From DATBFG01 sp036558645 (lineage in GTDB: Bacteria; Acidobacteriota; Terriglobia; Terriglobales; Acidobacteriaceae), in NCBI GenBank assembly GCA_036558645.1, contig DATBFG010000017.1, positions 1 through 36,610 on the forward strand: a stretch of 36,610 nucleotides of DNA. Direction: 5' to 3'. Position numbers and translations under genes: made by a program. Positions 15,521 through 23,281 of this stretch are shown in pieces (within the stretch, counting starts at the first letter, position 1; the number at the start of each line of letters is the position of its first letter). Below the pieces are notes generated by a model. The model had not been told where the DNA came from, did no database searches, and saw only the letters and a program-made list of their open reading frames with translations.

Positions 15521-15847
15521 TTGGCAACTACCGACGCGGCAGCATCCGTGGCGCAGCTTCCCCATCACAAAGTCAAGATCAAGAAGCCCGGCCAGCGTTC
15601 CTGCAACGAGAAGAACGAGAAAGGCAAGTTCTGTGGGGGACACCTTAAGCGCTGGTTCTACACCGACGACGTTGTTGAGCAAGAGTGCGGCGATGCGGAG
15701 AAGGCGTGGGGCCCTGACGCCGAAGTCTATCGTTGCGAACACTGCAAGACTTTGTATCTCCCGAACCCGGAGGATGCTGCTCTCAATGTGGCGGGGAAGG
15801 GAACGACTTCGATTTTTGGCCTGACCATTCCGGGCAAGGAGAGATAG
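15521..15847 (+). CDS. Small zinc-ribbon-like protein, unknown function
   Basis: A 108-aa protein starting at a TTG at 15521, supported by GAGGAGACTTC (AGGAG, 6 nt spacing). It has cysteines at 28, 38, 56, 72 and 75. The pair in RCEHCKTLYL (72-75) looks like one zinc knuckle, and C28/C38 around KGKFC could form the other. The N-terminal stretch HHKVKIKKPGQR is basic. I do not recognise a family. It is flanked by an aldehyde dehydrogenase and a LeuA-like enzyme in the same direction (84 and 54 bp gaps), so a regulatory or chaperone role for that unit is possible but speculative. Confidence 0.72.
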   Translation: MATTDAAASVAQLPHHKVKIKKPGQRSCNEKNEKGKFCGGHLKRWFYTDDVVEQECGDAEKAWGPDAEVYRCEHCKTLYLPNPEDAALNVAGKGTTSIFGLTIPGKER

Positions 15848-15901
15848 TCGAGCCGCGTTCGTGTTCCGCTTTAGTCCGGCAGATGTGGGGATTCGCCATC
15901 G

Positions 15902-17149
15902 GTGAAAACTTCTGAACTCATATACGACTGGAATCGTATTCATCCGGCTTCGCTGAAGCCCATGGGCCGCGTGTTGCTCAACGATGAAACTCTGCGGGAC
16001 GGTCTGCAATCGCCCTCCGTTCGCGACCCCTCGATTGAAGAAAAGATCTCCATTCTTCACCTGATGGAATCTCTGGGCATTCATTCGCTTGACCTGGGTC
16101 TTCCGGGTGCTGGTCCTCGCGCTGTCGAGCACGTCGAAGCGCTGGCTCGCGAGATCGTTAATCACAAAATGAAGATTGAGGGAAACTGTGCGGCTCGCAC
16201 ACATGAGAACGACATTCGGCCGGTTGCCGAAATCGTGCAGCGCACAGGGCTTGATATTGAGGCCGCTACCTTCCTGGGCTCCAGTCCCATTCGCCGCTAC
16301 ACCGAAGGCTGGACCGATGACTTTCTGCTCCAGACAACTGAGAAGGCTGTAAAGTTTGCCGTCTCGCTTGGCCTGCGGGTCATGTACGTGACAGAAGATA
16401 CGACCAGGTGCGATCCGGAGATGGTGAAGCGGTTATACAAGACCGCAATCGACTGCGGCGCGCGGGCAATCGTGATCTGCGACACTGCCGGTCACGCCAC
16501 CCCCATGGGCACGTTTGCGCTCGTTCGTTTCATTCTGGACGAAGTCGTGAAACCCTCGGGCGAGAAGATTCGGGTTGACTGGCATGGACACTGCGATCGT
16601 GGCCTCGCTATCGCAAATTCAATGGCAGCTCTCGTCGCAGGTGCAGATTGTGTCCACGCTACGGCGATCGGAATCGGAGAGCGGGTCGGCAATACACAGA
16701 TGGATCAAATGCTGGTGAACTTGAAACTCATGGGTGTGCCGCCTTGGGCTGACCAGGACCTCACCAAACTCAAGCAGTATTGCGAAACGGTTTCGAAGGC
16801 GACTCGGGTTCCCATTCCGGCGAATTATCCGGTTGTTGGCGAAGATGCATTTCGTACTGCAACCGGTGTTCACGCCGCGGCCGTGATCAAGGCTTACAAG
16901 AAGAACGACCTTGAACTAGCCAATACCGTCTACTCTGGAGTTCCGTCCCATGTCTTCGGAATGGAGCAGGTGATCGACATCGGCCCGATGAGCGGGAAAT
17001 CGAATGTCCTATTCTGGCTGGAACGTCACGGAATTCCAGCGAGCGATGATGTAGTGGATCGCATATACCATCGCGCCAAGTCGTCCGACCATACGCTCAC
17101 CGAAGAGGAAGTGCTGAATTGCGTTCAGGCAGTGCGGGCGACGTCTTAA
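15902..17149 (+). CDS. LeuA/homocitrate-synthase-like DRE-TIM metallolyase
   Basis: A 415-aa Claisen-type acyltransferase/lyase barrel. Seen: LNDETLRDGLQSP with Asp28, Arg32 and Asp33; the metal ligands His228 and His230 in DWHGHCDRG (isopropylmalate synthases usually read HNDLG after the second His); and GIGERVGNTQMDQ with Asn264. The final part FRTATGVHAAAVIKA corresponds to the subdomain after the barrel. The C-terminal leucine-feedback domain of classical LeuA is absent. Start is a GTG at 15902 with a GGGGA about 11 nt upstream. It may make isopropylmalate, citramalate, homocitrate or a related product; the altered motifs prevent a firm choice. Confidence 0.85.
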   Translation: MKTSELIYDWNRIHPASLKPMGRVLLNDETLRDGLQSPSVRDPSIEEKISILHLMESLGIHSLDLGLPGAGPRAVEHVEALAREIVNHKMKIEGNCAARTHENDIRPVAEIVQRTGLDIEAATFLGSSPIRRYTEGWTDDFLLQTTEKAVKFAVSLGLRVMYVTEDTTRCDPEMVKRLYKTAIDCGARAIVICDTAGHATPMGTFALVRFILDEVVKPSGEKIRVDWHGHCDRGLAIANSMAALVAGADCVHATAIGIGERVGNTQMDQMLVNLKLMGVPPWADQDLTKLKQYCETVSKATRVPIPANYPVVGEDAFRTATGVHAAAVIKAYKKNDLELANTVYSGVPSHVFGMEQVIDIGPMSGKSNVLFWLERHGIPASDDVVDRIYHRAKSSDHTLTEEEVLNCVQAVRATS

Positions 17150-17210
17150 ATTTGAGGCTAGTTCTTCCTTCTATTCCTATCTGGAGTAAGAAAGTCGAAG
17201 CTGAAGGGTC

Positions 17211-19412
17211 TTACGCTCTAAGGTTTTCGGGCGTAATGGGCAAGTCGCGAACGCGTTTTCCTACTGCAGCAAAAATAGCATTCGCTACGGCTGGGGCGAT
17301 GGGTGGGACCGCAGTTTCGCCGAAGCCTCCGGGATCGCGCTCGGAAGGAACGATGTAGGTCTCCACCGTTGGTGACTCGTTCATTCGGACGACATCGAAA
17401 TCGTTGTAGTTTTCCTGCACCGCGGTTCCATTCTTGAAGTCGATTTTGCCGTGCAGAGTGGCTGATAGCCCCCAGATGATGCCACTTTCAGATTGTCCTT
17501 CCAGCCCGGCAGGGTTGATGACCAGCCCGCAATCAACTGCGCACACTACGCGGTGCACTCGAATGTCTTGTTCTTTTTTGCCCACGGATACTTCCGCTAC
17601 CTGCGCGATGTAGCAGTCGGAGTCATACACGTTGCAGGCGATACCGCGGCCCCAGGCGCGGTCGGTGGACTGCGGCAATGCAGTCTTCCATCCTGCTTTT
17701 TCGGCCGCGAGTTGCAGCACGGATTTCAGTCGGCCACGATCGACGCGAGCGTCTCCAAGTGTGAGGACATCGCCGGGAGCGAGTAAGTGCAGACGGAACT
17801 CCAGGGGATCTTGTCCCGAGGCGTGGGCCAGCTCGTCGAGAAAGGACTCGCGGGCGAAAACGGTTGGAGGGTAGAACACCGCTCTCCAGGGACCGGTTGG
17901 CACGGGGGAATTCACCGGGATGAAGTCGGCTTTGAGGTTGGGAAAGTTGTATGGGTTATCAAACGATCCCCAGGGAAGGCCATCATCAGAGTAGAGCTTT
18001 GGATTCTTTCGAGCTTCCTCATTGGGTAATCCCAAAGTGGAGAGATCAGAGCCAATCGAGCGCTGCAGCCACGCAACGGGTCGACCGAGCGCATCGAGCG
18101 CGCCCGTGATGTGCTGCACGTCATTGGGATGGAAGAACCCAAATTTCATGTCGTCGCTTCGAGTCCAGACCAACTGCACCGGCTTGCCGATGGCTCGCGA
18201 GAGTTCGACAGTGTCCCTGACGTAATCTACTTGCAGTCGACGCCCAAAGCCACCGCCGAGCAGACTCACGTGAACCTTGACAGCCTCGGGCGAAAGGCCC
18301 AAGAGCTTTGCTGCTTCGGTTTGCGCCGCTTCCGGGGCCTGAGTGGAAACCCATACCTCGCATGATTCCTGGCGCACATCGGCGATGCAGTTCATTGTTT
18401 CCAAGGGTGCGTGAGCCTGGAAAGGGAATCGGTAGGTAGCTTCGTGCCGCGTCGTTGCAGACGCGAGTGCAGCAGTGGCGTCGCCGTCGTTACGAACGAA
18501 GTACGCGCCACTCGGTTGGTCAATTGCTGCGTTCATTTGTTCGAAAAATCGTTCAGAATCAAAGTCGGAATTGGAACCGCGGTTCCACTGAATCTGCAGA
18601 GACTCGCGCCCGCGCATAGCTGCCCAAGTGTGATCGGCTACGACGGCGACTCCCGGGGCGATGCCGGATTCGATCGCTATGACGTTCCGCACTCCGGGAA
18701 CTGCCTTCGTTTTGGAGGCATCGAAGCTTGCCAGCCTTCCCCCAAAATAGGGGCAGCGTTCCATCACGGCGTACAGCATTCCGTTGACACGCATATCGAG
18801 ACCGAATTTCGCCTCACCGGTTACGATCGCCTGGCTGTCGCTGCGTTTGGTCGGTGTGCCAATCAGCTTGTAGGTCTTGCGATCTTTCAGGAGGGGCTTA
18901 TCTGGTACTGGTTGCTGGGCTGCCAATTCGGTCAGAGCGCCATAGCTCATTTTCCGGCCAGTTGCTGTGTGATAGACGGACCCTCTCTCTGCGCGGCAGC
19001 TTGCCGGCGAGACCTTCCACTTCTGAGCAGCGGCGGAGATCAACATTTCTCGCGCGGTAGCTCCGGCTTTGCGCAATGCGGAATAGGTGCCTACTGTGCT
19101 GCCGCTCCCGCTGGTGCGTAGCCGGATGCCCTTGAACTTGCCACCGGGCATGGCTTGTTCCAGGCGCACCTGGGACAAGTCGGCCTCGAGTTCCTCCACC
19201 AATATCATCGGAAGAGTGGTACGAACGCCTTGACCCATCTCCGAGCGGGTGATCCACAGTCGGACGATGTTGTCGGAAGTGATGGTGATGTACGCGTTCG
19301 GCTCGAAGGGAGTGGTACTCGACGTGGCAAACGTCTTCGGTACCTCGATCGCAAGAAAAAGCCCAGCGCTGGCGAGTGTGCTCTGTTTCAGGAATGCGCG
19401 CCTGCTTCTCAT
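17211..19412 (-). CDS. Molybdenum hydroxylase large subunit (isoquinoline 1-oxidoreductase beta type)
   Basis: A 733-aa xanthine-oxidase-family catalytic subunit with a twin-arginine leader (RSRRAFLKQSTLASAG), so it is exported folded with its molybdopterin cytosine dinucleotide cofactor. Seen: EMGQGVRTTLPMILVEEL near 58-75, LLGGGFGRRLQVDY (molybdopterin site) in the middle, and the C-terminal GGFGETAVPP with the catalytic Glu699. It would hydroxylate an N-heterocycle or oxidise an aldehyde, passing electrons to the iron-sulphur subunit. Its ATG overlaps the stop of that subunit gene (ATGA). No cytochrome c or XdhC-like insertion chaperone is adjacent, so acceptor and maturation factors must be elsewhere. 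Natural substrate unknown. Confidence 0.92.
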   Translation of the reverse strand: MRSRRAFLKQSTLASAGLFLAIEVPKTFATSSTTPFEPNAYITITSDNIVRLWITRSEMGQGVRTTLPMILVEELEADLSQVRLEQAMPGGKFKGIRLRTSGSGSTVGTYSALRKAGATAREMLISAAAQKWKVSPASCRAERGSVYHTATGRKMSYGALTELAAQQPVPDKPLLKDRKTYKLIGTPTKRSDSQAIVTGEAKFGLDMRVNGMLYAVMERCPYFGGRLASFDASKTKAVPGVRNVIAIESGIAPGVAVVADHTWAAMRGRESLQIQWNRGSNSDFDSERFFEQMNAAIDQPSGAYFVRNDGDATAALASATTRHEATYRFPFQAHAPLETMNCIADVRQESCEVWVSTQAPEAAQTEAAKLLGLSPEAVKVHVSLLGGGFGRRLQVDYVRDTVELSRAIGKPVQLVWTRSDDMKFGFFHPNDVQHITGALDALGRPVAWLQRSIGSDLSTLGLPNEEARKNPKLYSDDGLPWGSFDNPYNFPNLKADFIPVNSPVPTGPWRAVFYPPTVFARESFLDELAHASGQDPLEFRLHLLAPGDVLTLGDARVDRGRLKSVLQLAAEKAGWKTALPQSTDRAWGRGIACNVYDSDCYIAQVAEVSVGKKEQDIRVHRVVCAVDCGLVINPAGLEGQSESGIIWGLSATLHGKIDFKNGTAVQENYNDFDVVRMNESPTVETYIVPSERDPGGFGETAVPPIAPAVANAIFAAVGKRVRDLPITPENLRA

Positions 19413-19876
19413 GGCCGCGCTGCCTCCCGGGCTGCGAGGTGGATAGCGCGACGCATCCGGGTATAAGTTCCGCAGCGGCAGACATGATCAGACAGCGCTG
19501 TATCGATTTCCTGGTCGGTCACATTCTGCTTGCCGCGAATCAATGCCGCGGCTTGCATGATCATGCCCCCTTGGCAGTATCCGCATTGCGAGACGTCCTC
19601 TTCGATCCAGGCTTTCTGGCACGGGTGGTCGCCCCTGCGGGAAAGGCCCTCGATGGTCACATACTCTTTACCCGGTGTCTGCTTGAGGGTCGTTTGGCAT
19701 GAGCGCACTGGAATGCTGTTTTCGTGCACCGTGCAAGCGCCGCACACGCCCATGCCACATCCGTACTTCGTTCCAGTCAACTGAAGGAAATCGCGCAGCA
19801 CCCAGAGAAGCGGCATCTCCGAATCAGCTTCTACTCGATGAACAACGCCATTAACCTTGAGATCGAAGTTGGCCAT
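19409..19876 (-). CDS. [2Fe-2S] subunit of the molybdenum hydroxylase (isoquinoline 1-oxidoreductase alpha type)
   Basis: A 155-aa protein with the two [2Fe-2S] clusters of the family: a plant-type ferredoxin site at Cys40, Cys45, Cys48 and Cys60 (KYGCGMGVCGACTV), and a second helical site at Cys98, Cys101, Cys133 and Cys135 (QCGYCQGG and CRCGTY). It carries electrons from the molybdenum site to an acceptor. The ATG at 19876 gives the usual length; the frame stays open to 19969, and a 31-residue extension from there cannot be excluded. It has no signal peptide of its own and presumably crosses the membrane with the Tat-tagged large subunit. First gene of the pair, coupled by a 4-bp overlap, and divergent from the M20 peptidase. 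Confidence 0.93.
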   Translation of the reverse strand: MANFDLKVNGVVHRVEADSEMPLLWVLRDFLQLTGTKYGCGMGVCGACTVHENSIPVRSCQTTLKQTPGKEYVTIEGLSRRGDHPCQKAWIEEDVSQCGYCQGGMIMQAAALIRGKQNVTDQEIDTALSDHVCRCGTYTRMRRAIHLAAREAARP

Positions 19877-20068
19877 AGGCAGCGTTATGGGTTGAGACGG
19901 GGCAGAGTAGTGGAAAGATAGCGGCTGCGCGAATTTATCTGGGACAGCTGCACCGCTATTGCGGTTCATGGCAGGGCATACACGGGCTTGCGTGCGTAAC
20001 TGTTACCTCCCTTCGTGTCGACGGCAGTTCAAATCTTGCTAACCCCTGCCACGCCCACAGGATGTAAG

Positions 20069-21343
20069 ATGACAACCTCAATGGTTTCCGGCCAGCGCTC
20101 GCGAATGATGGAAGACGTCCCTACGGTCCAACAGGAAATCGCCCGCCTCGCGGCGTACCCGGAAGTTCGTTCAGCGTTTAACTGGTTGCGCGCGCAGGAA
20201 CCCCAGTTTGCCCAATGGCAGATGGAGTTGGCGCGCATTCCTGCGCCACCATTCGGAGAATCGGCGCGTACAAGTTGGCTCCTGGCGAAGTTCCGAGAGA
20301 TAGGTCTTGATGATGTACGAAGCGACGACTTGGGGAATGTCTTTGGAGTGCATCCCGGCCACGGCCGGACCTTCGTTTCTTTGAGCGCACACATTGACAC
20401 CGTTTTCCCTGCCGGAACCCCTCTGAACATTCGCCAGCAGGGGGGGCGCATCTACGGTCCGGGCGTCTCGGATAATGGCGCTGGCGTCACAGCGATGTTG
20501 GCGATCGCCTCCCTATTTCGCTCGGTGCGGATTCGACACGCGCTGCCCTTGTTGTTCATCGGAAATGTTGGAGAAGAAGGCGAAGGCGATCTCCGCGGTA
20601 TGCGTCGTATCTTTGCAGACGCAAACTGGAATGCGTCCATCAGTCAAAGTCTAATCCTCGATGGCGCCGGCGCCGATACCATCGTTGCTGAAGCTCTCGG
20701 CAGCCGCCGTTTTGAGGTCATCGTGCGTGGGCCTGGAGGACACTCCTGGAGTGACTTCGGTGCACCTAACCCAATCCTCGTCCTGGCCCGGGCTATTCAT
20801 ACTTTCACGCAAACACCTGTGCCTGCGTCACCCAAAACCACTTTTAACGTCGGCGTGATTCGCGGCGGGACATCGGTTAATTCCATTCCCGAATCTGCCA
20901 GCATGCGCGTGGATATCCGCTCGACGTCCACATCGGAGATAGAACGTATTGAGAAGGCTTTGCGGCTCTCGCTCGAGTACGCCGTCGATGAAGAAACACA
21001 GGCTGTTGAGGCTCGAGGATTATCGCAGCGGCGTCCGTATGGACTGAGTTCTGAAGTTGTTGTAATCGGAAATCGTCCTGCCGGAGAGCTAAGCCCCTCT
21101 GCTCGGATTCTCCAGGTGGTTCGCGCAGTGGACGCTCACCTCGGAAATGTTGCCCAGGTCCAGCGCGCCTCCACCGATGCGAACATTCCTTTATCGATGG
21201 GACGCGAAGCTATCGCGATCGGTGGCGGCGGCACAGGTGGAGGGGCGCACACGCTGCAGGAATGGTTTGACTGTGGCGGACGTGAATTGGGACTCAAGCG
21301 CATTCTTCTAACCTTGCTCGCGCTTGCCGGAGTGAGTGCATGA
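20069..21343 (+). CDS. M20-family metallopeptidase (PepT-like)
   Basis: About 424 aa, a zinc-dependent amino- or carboxypeptidase. Metal-site motifs: SAHIDTVFP with His108 and Asp110, GPGVSDNGAGV with the bridging Asp135, NVGEEGEGDLRG with the Glu169/Glu170 pair, and a C-terminal GGGAHTLQEWFD with the last His. The middle part (VRGPGGHSWSDFG onwards) is the dimerisation lid domain. The frame is open from a GTG at 20015, but I use the ATG at 20069, which follows AGGATGTAAG; another ATG pair lies at 20108. Probably cytoplasmic, as no signal peptide is seen. Its last codons overlap the amidohydrolase start (ATGA), so the two are translated together. Confidence 0.88.
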   Translation: MTTSMVSGQRSRMMEDVPTVQQEIARLAAYPEVRSAFNWLRAQEPQFAQWQMELARIPAPPFGESARTSWLLAKFREIGLDDVRSDDLGNVFGVHPGHGRTFVSLSAHIDTVFPAGTPLNIRQQGGRIYGPGVSDNGAGVTAMLAIASLFRSVRIRHALPLLFIGNVGEEGEGDLRGMRRIFADANWNASISQSLILDGAGADTIVAEALGSRRFEVIVRGPGGHSWSDFGAPNPILVLARAIHTFTQTPVPASPKTTFNVGVIRGGTSVNSIPESASMRVDIRSTSTSEIERIEKALRLSLEYAVDEETQAVEARGLSQRRPYGLSSEVVVIGNRPAGELSPSARILQVVRAVDAHLGNVAQVQRASTDANIPLSMGREAIAIGGGGTGGGAHTLQEWFDCGGRELGLKRILLTLLALAGVSA

Positions 21344-23046
21344 AACTGAAAGCATGGGTTTTTCTGTTGTGCACGATTTCTGTTATGCAGGCCCAGAACC
21401 AACCCGATAGTCCAAAAGCTGACGTCATTCTTGTCCACGGAAATATCTATACAGGCATCGCCGTCGGCGCCTCATTCCACGAGGTCAAGCGGGCCAAGGC
21501 TCTCGCGATGCGAGGCGAGCGCATCATGGCTATAGGGGACGACGCCGAAGTCCTCAAACTCAAGGGACCTGACACCAAGGTCGTCGATTTGGCCGGGCAT
21601 TTCGTTATGCCGGGATTCAACGATGCCCATCTTCACTTGGCCTCCGCCGGCTTCCAGAAGAACTCGGTGGATTTGTCGGGAACGAAGTCGCTAACCGATT
21701 TTCGCGATCGGGTTCGTGCCCGCGTGGCGACAGCTGCTCCCGGAGAATGGATCGTAGGCGGCGGTTGGGATCATACCCTGTGGCCAGTCAAGGAGATGCC
21801 CAGCCGTTGGGACATTGATGAGGTGACAAGCGACCATCCTGTGTTTCTCGACCGCGTAGATGGTCACATCGCAGTCGCGAACACCCGCGCCCTGCAACTG
21901 GCGAGTGTGACCATTGCCAGCAAAGATCCAGAAGGCGGCAAGATCGATCGAGATGGGACGGGCAAGCCAACAGGAATTCTGCGTGAAAGCGCCCGCGATG
22001 CTGTTCGTGCGGTCATTCCCAGCCCTACACACGAGCAACATCGTCAAGCAGTGCAGGCTGCGCTTCGCGACTTGGCTCAATGGGGGGTCACCTCGGCACA
22101 AGACAACTCGTCATGGGAAGACTTTCTCGTCTACGAGGAACTCGAAAATGAGGGAAAGCTTACTGCGCGCATCAGTGAGTGGCTGAACTTCAACGATTCG
22201 GTCGACGTCCTGCAATCGCACCGATCAGCTCACCCACCGCATGACAGCATGTTGCACATCGGCATGTTGAAGGGATTTATGGATGGATCTCTGGGTTCCC
22301 GTACGGCTGCCCTGCTCGCTCCTTACGCTGACGACCCCGACAATTTCGGCCTTCCTCAATACGATCAGCCCAGGCTGACGCAGATGACAAAGGATCGCAT
22401 CGAAGCCGGATTTCAGATGGGATTCCACGCCATTGGTGACCGAGGTGTCCAGATGGCTCTCGACGCCTTCGCTGAAGCTGAGAAGGATGCACGGAGCAAG
22501 ACCGTCCACGCCCCCAATGGAGGTGACGACTTCCGCTTGCGCATCGAGCACGCCCAAGTCACCTCGCCGGCACAGGTCACAAAATTTAAAGAGTTGAAAG
22601 TAATCGCCTCCATGCAGCCCAATCACCTTCTGACCGACATGAATTGGGCCGAAAGCCGGATCGGAAAGCAGCGGGCCGCGATGTCCTACGCGTGGGCAGG
22701 GATGTTGAACAAAGGCGTAACTCTGGCGTTTGGAACAGATTATCCAGTTGAACCCGTGACGCCTTTCCGGGGACTCTACGCTGCGGTGACGCGCAAAAGC
22801 GAAGACGGAAAGCGCGAGTACTTCCCCGAGCAGAAGCTCACCATCGACCAGGCCATCGCAGCCTACACAACCGGTGCAGCATTTGCCGAGTTCGGAGAGA
22901 AAGAGAAGGGAACCCTTGCGCCTGGGATGCTTGCTGACCTGGTTGTTCTTGATCGCGACCTCACGGCTATCGCTCCCGACAAGGTTCTTGGTACTCGGGT
23001 ATTGCGAACCATCGTGGGCGGGAAGACGGTCTATGAATCGAAGTAG
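21340..23046 (+). CDS. Exported YtcJ-type amidohydrolase (amidohydrolase 3 family)
   Basis: A 568-aa protein with an N-terminal signal peptide (MKLKAWVFLLCTISVMQA). Metal-binding motifs of the amidohydrolase superfamily follow: FNDAHLHL with His97 and His99, HAIGDRG, LRIEHAQ and FGTDYPVEP. The beta-sandwich ends are visible (DVILVHGNIYTG near the start, APGMLADLVVLDRD near the end). It would hydrolyse an amide or formamide bond outside the cytoplasm; the family includes formamide and N-substituted formamide deformylases, but the substrate here is unknown. It overlaps the upstream M20 gene by four bases, suggesting a peptide- or amide-scavenging pair. Confidence 0.9.
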   Translation: MKLKAWVFLLCTISVMQAQNQPDSPKADVILVHGNIYTGIAVGASFHEVKRAKALAMRGERIMAIGDDAEVLKLKGPDTKVVDLAGHFVMPGFNDAHLHLASAGFQKNSVDLSGTKSLTDFRDRVRARVATAAPGEWIVGGGWDHTLWPVKEMPSRWDIDEVTSDHPVFLDRVDGHIAVANTRALQLASVTIASKDPEGGKIDRDGTGKPTGILRESARDAVRAVIPSPTHEQHRQAVQAALRDLAQWGVTSAQDNSSWEDFLVYEELENEGKLTARISEWLNFNDSVDVLQSHRSAHPPHDSMLHIGMLKGFMDGSLGSRTAALLAPYADDPDNFGLPQYDQPRLTQMTKDRIEAGFQMGFHAIGDRGVQMALDAFAEAEKDARSKTVHAPNGGDDFRLRIEHAQVTSPAQVTKFKELKVIASMQPNHLLTDMNWAESRIGKQRAAMSYAWAGMLNKGVTLAFGTDYPVEPVTPFRGLYAAVTRKSEDGKREYFPEQKLTIDQAIAAYTTGAAFAEFGEKEKGTLAPGMLADLVVLDRDLTAIAPDKVLGTRVLRTIVGGKTVYESK

Positions 23047-23092
23047 ATCGACTCCAAACTGACTGCTTTCTTTGACCGGCAATCAAGTGCTC

Positions 23093-23119
23093 AACACGTT
23101 TTCACGCCTGAAACGTGTT
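23093..23119. other. Perfect 9-bp inverted repeat downstream of the amidohydrolase gene
   Basis: AACACGTTT (23093-23101) and AAACGTGTT (23111-23119) are exact inverted copies around a 9-nt spacer, 47 bp past the amidohydrolase stop. No T-run follows, so it is either a weak or Rho-assisted transcript end or a protein-binding site upstream of htrA. The rest of the 23047-23281 gap holds a candidate -10 box and no gene. Confidence 0.4.
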
Positions 23120-23241
23120 CTTGGCAGCCAAGATTCGAGATTACCATTTGTAAATAGGTCTTTGCACTGCAACATTTTATGGTGGTATTACGTCTAATCG
23201 GGTGAAGGCCTTGGACGTTTTTCCTGAGGTTAGCGAGAAGG

Positions 23242-23247
23242 TATAAT
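23242..23247 (+). promoter_or_regulatory. Candidate -10 box for the HtrA gene
   Basis: A perfect TATAAT lies 34 bp before the chosen htrA ATG at 23282, giving a leader of about 28 nt that includes GGAGG. No good -35 hexamer is found at 16-18 bp; TTGGAC at 23211 is 25 bp away, which is too far. Housekeeping promoter use is therefore only likely. Confidence 0.4.
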
Positions 23248-23281
23248 CCTAAGAAATTAGGTATTGCGGAGGACTTGCTGT

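Noticed and set aside
15464..16204. Minus-strand open frame of 246 codons
   Set aside because: It covers the cysteine-rich gene and the start of the LeuA-like gene on the other strand; no domain is seen.
22225..23082. Minus-strand open frame of 285 codons
   Set aside because: It is antisense to the amidohydrolase, which has full metal-site motifs; no domain in the shadow frame.
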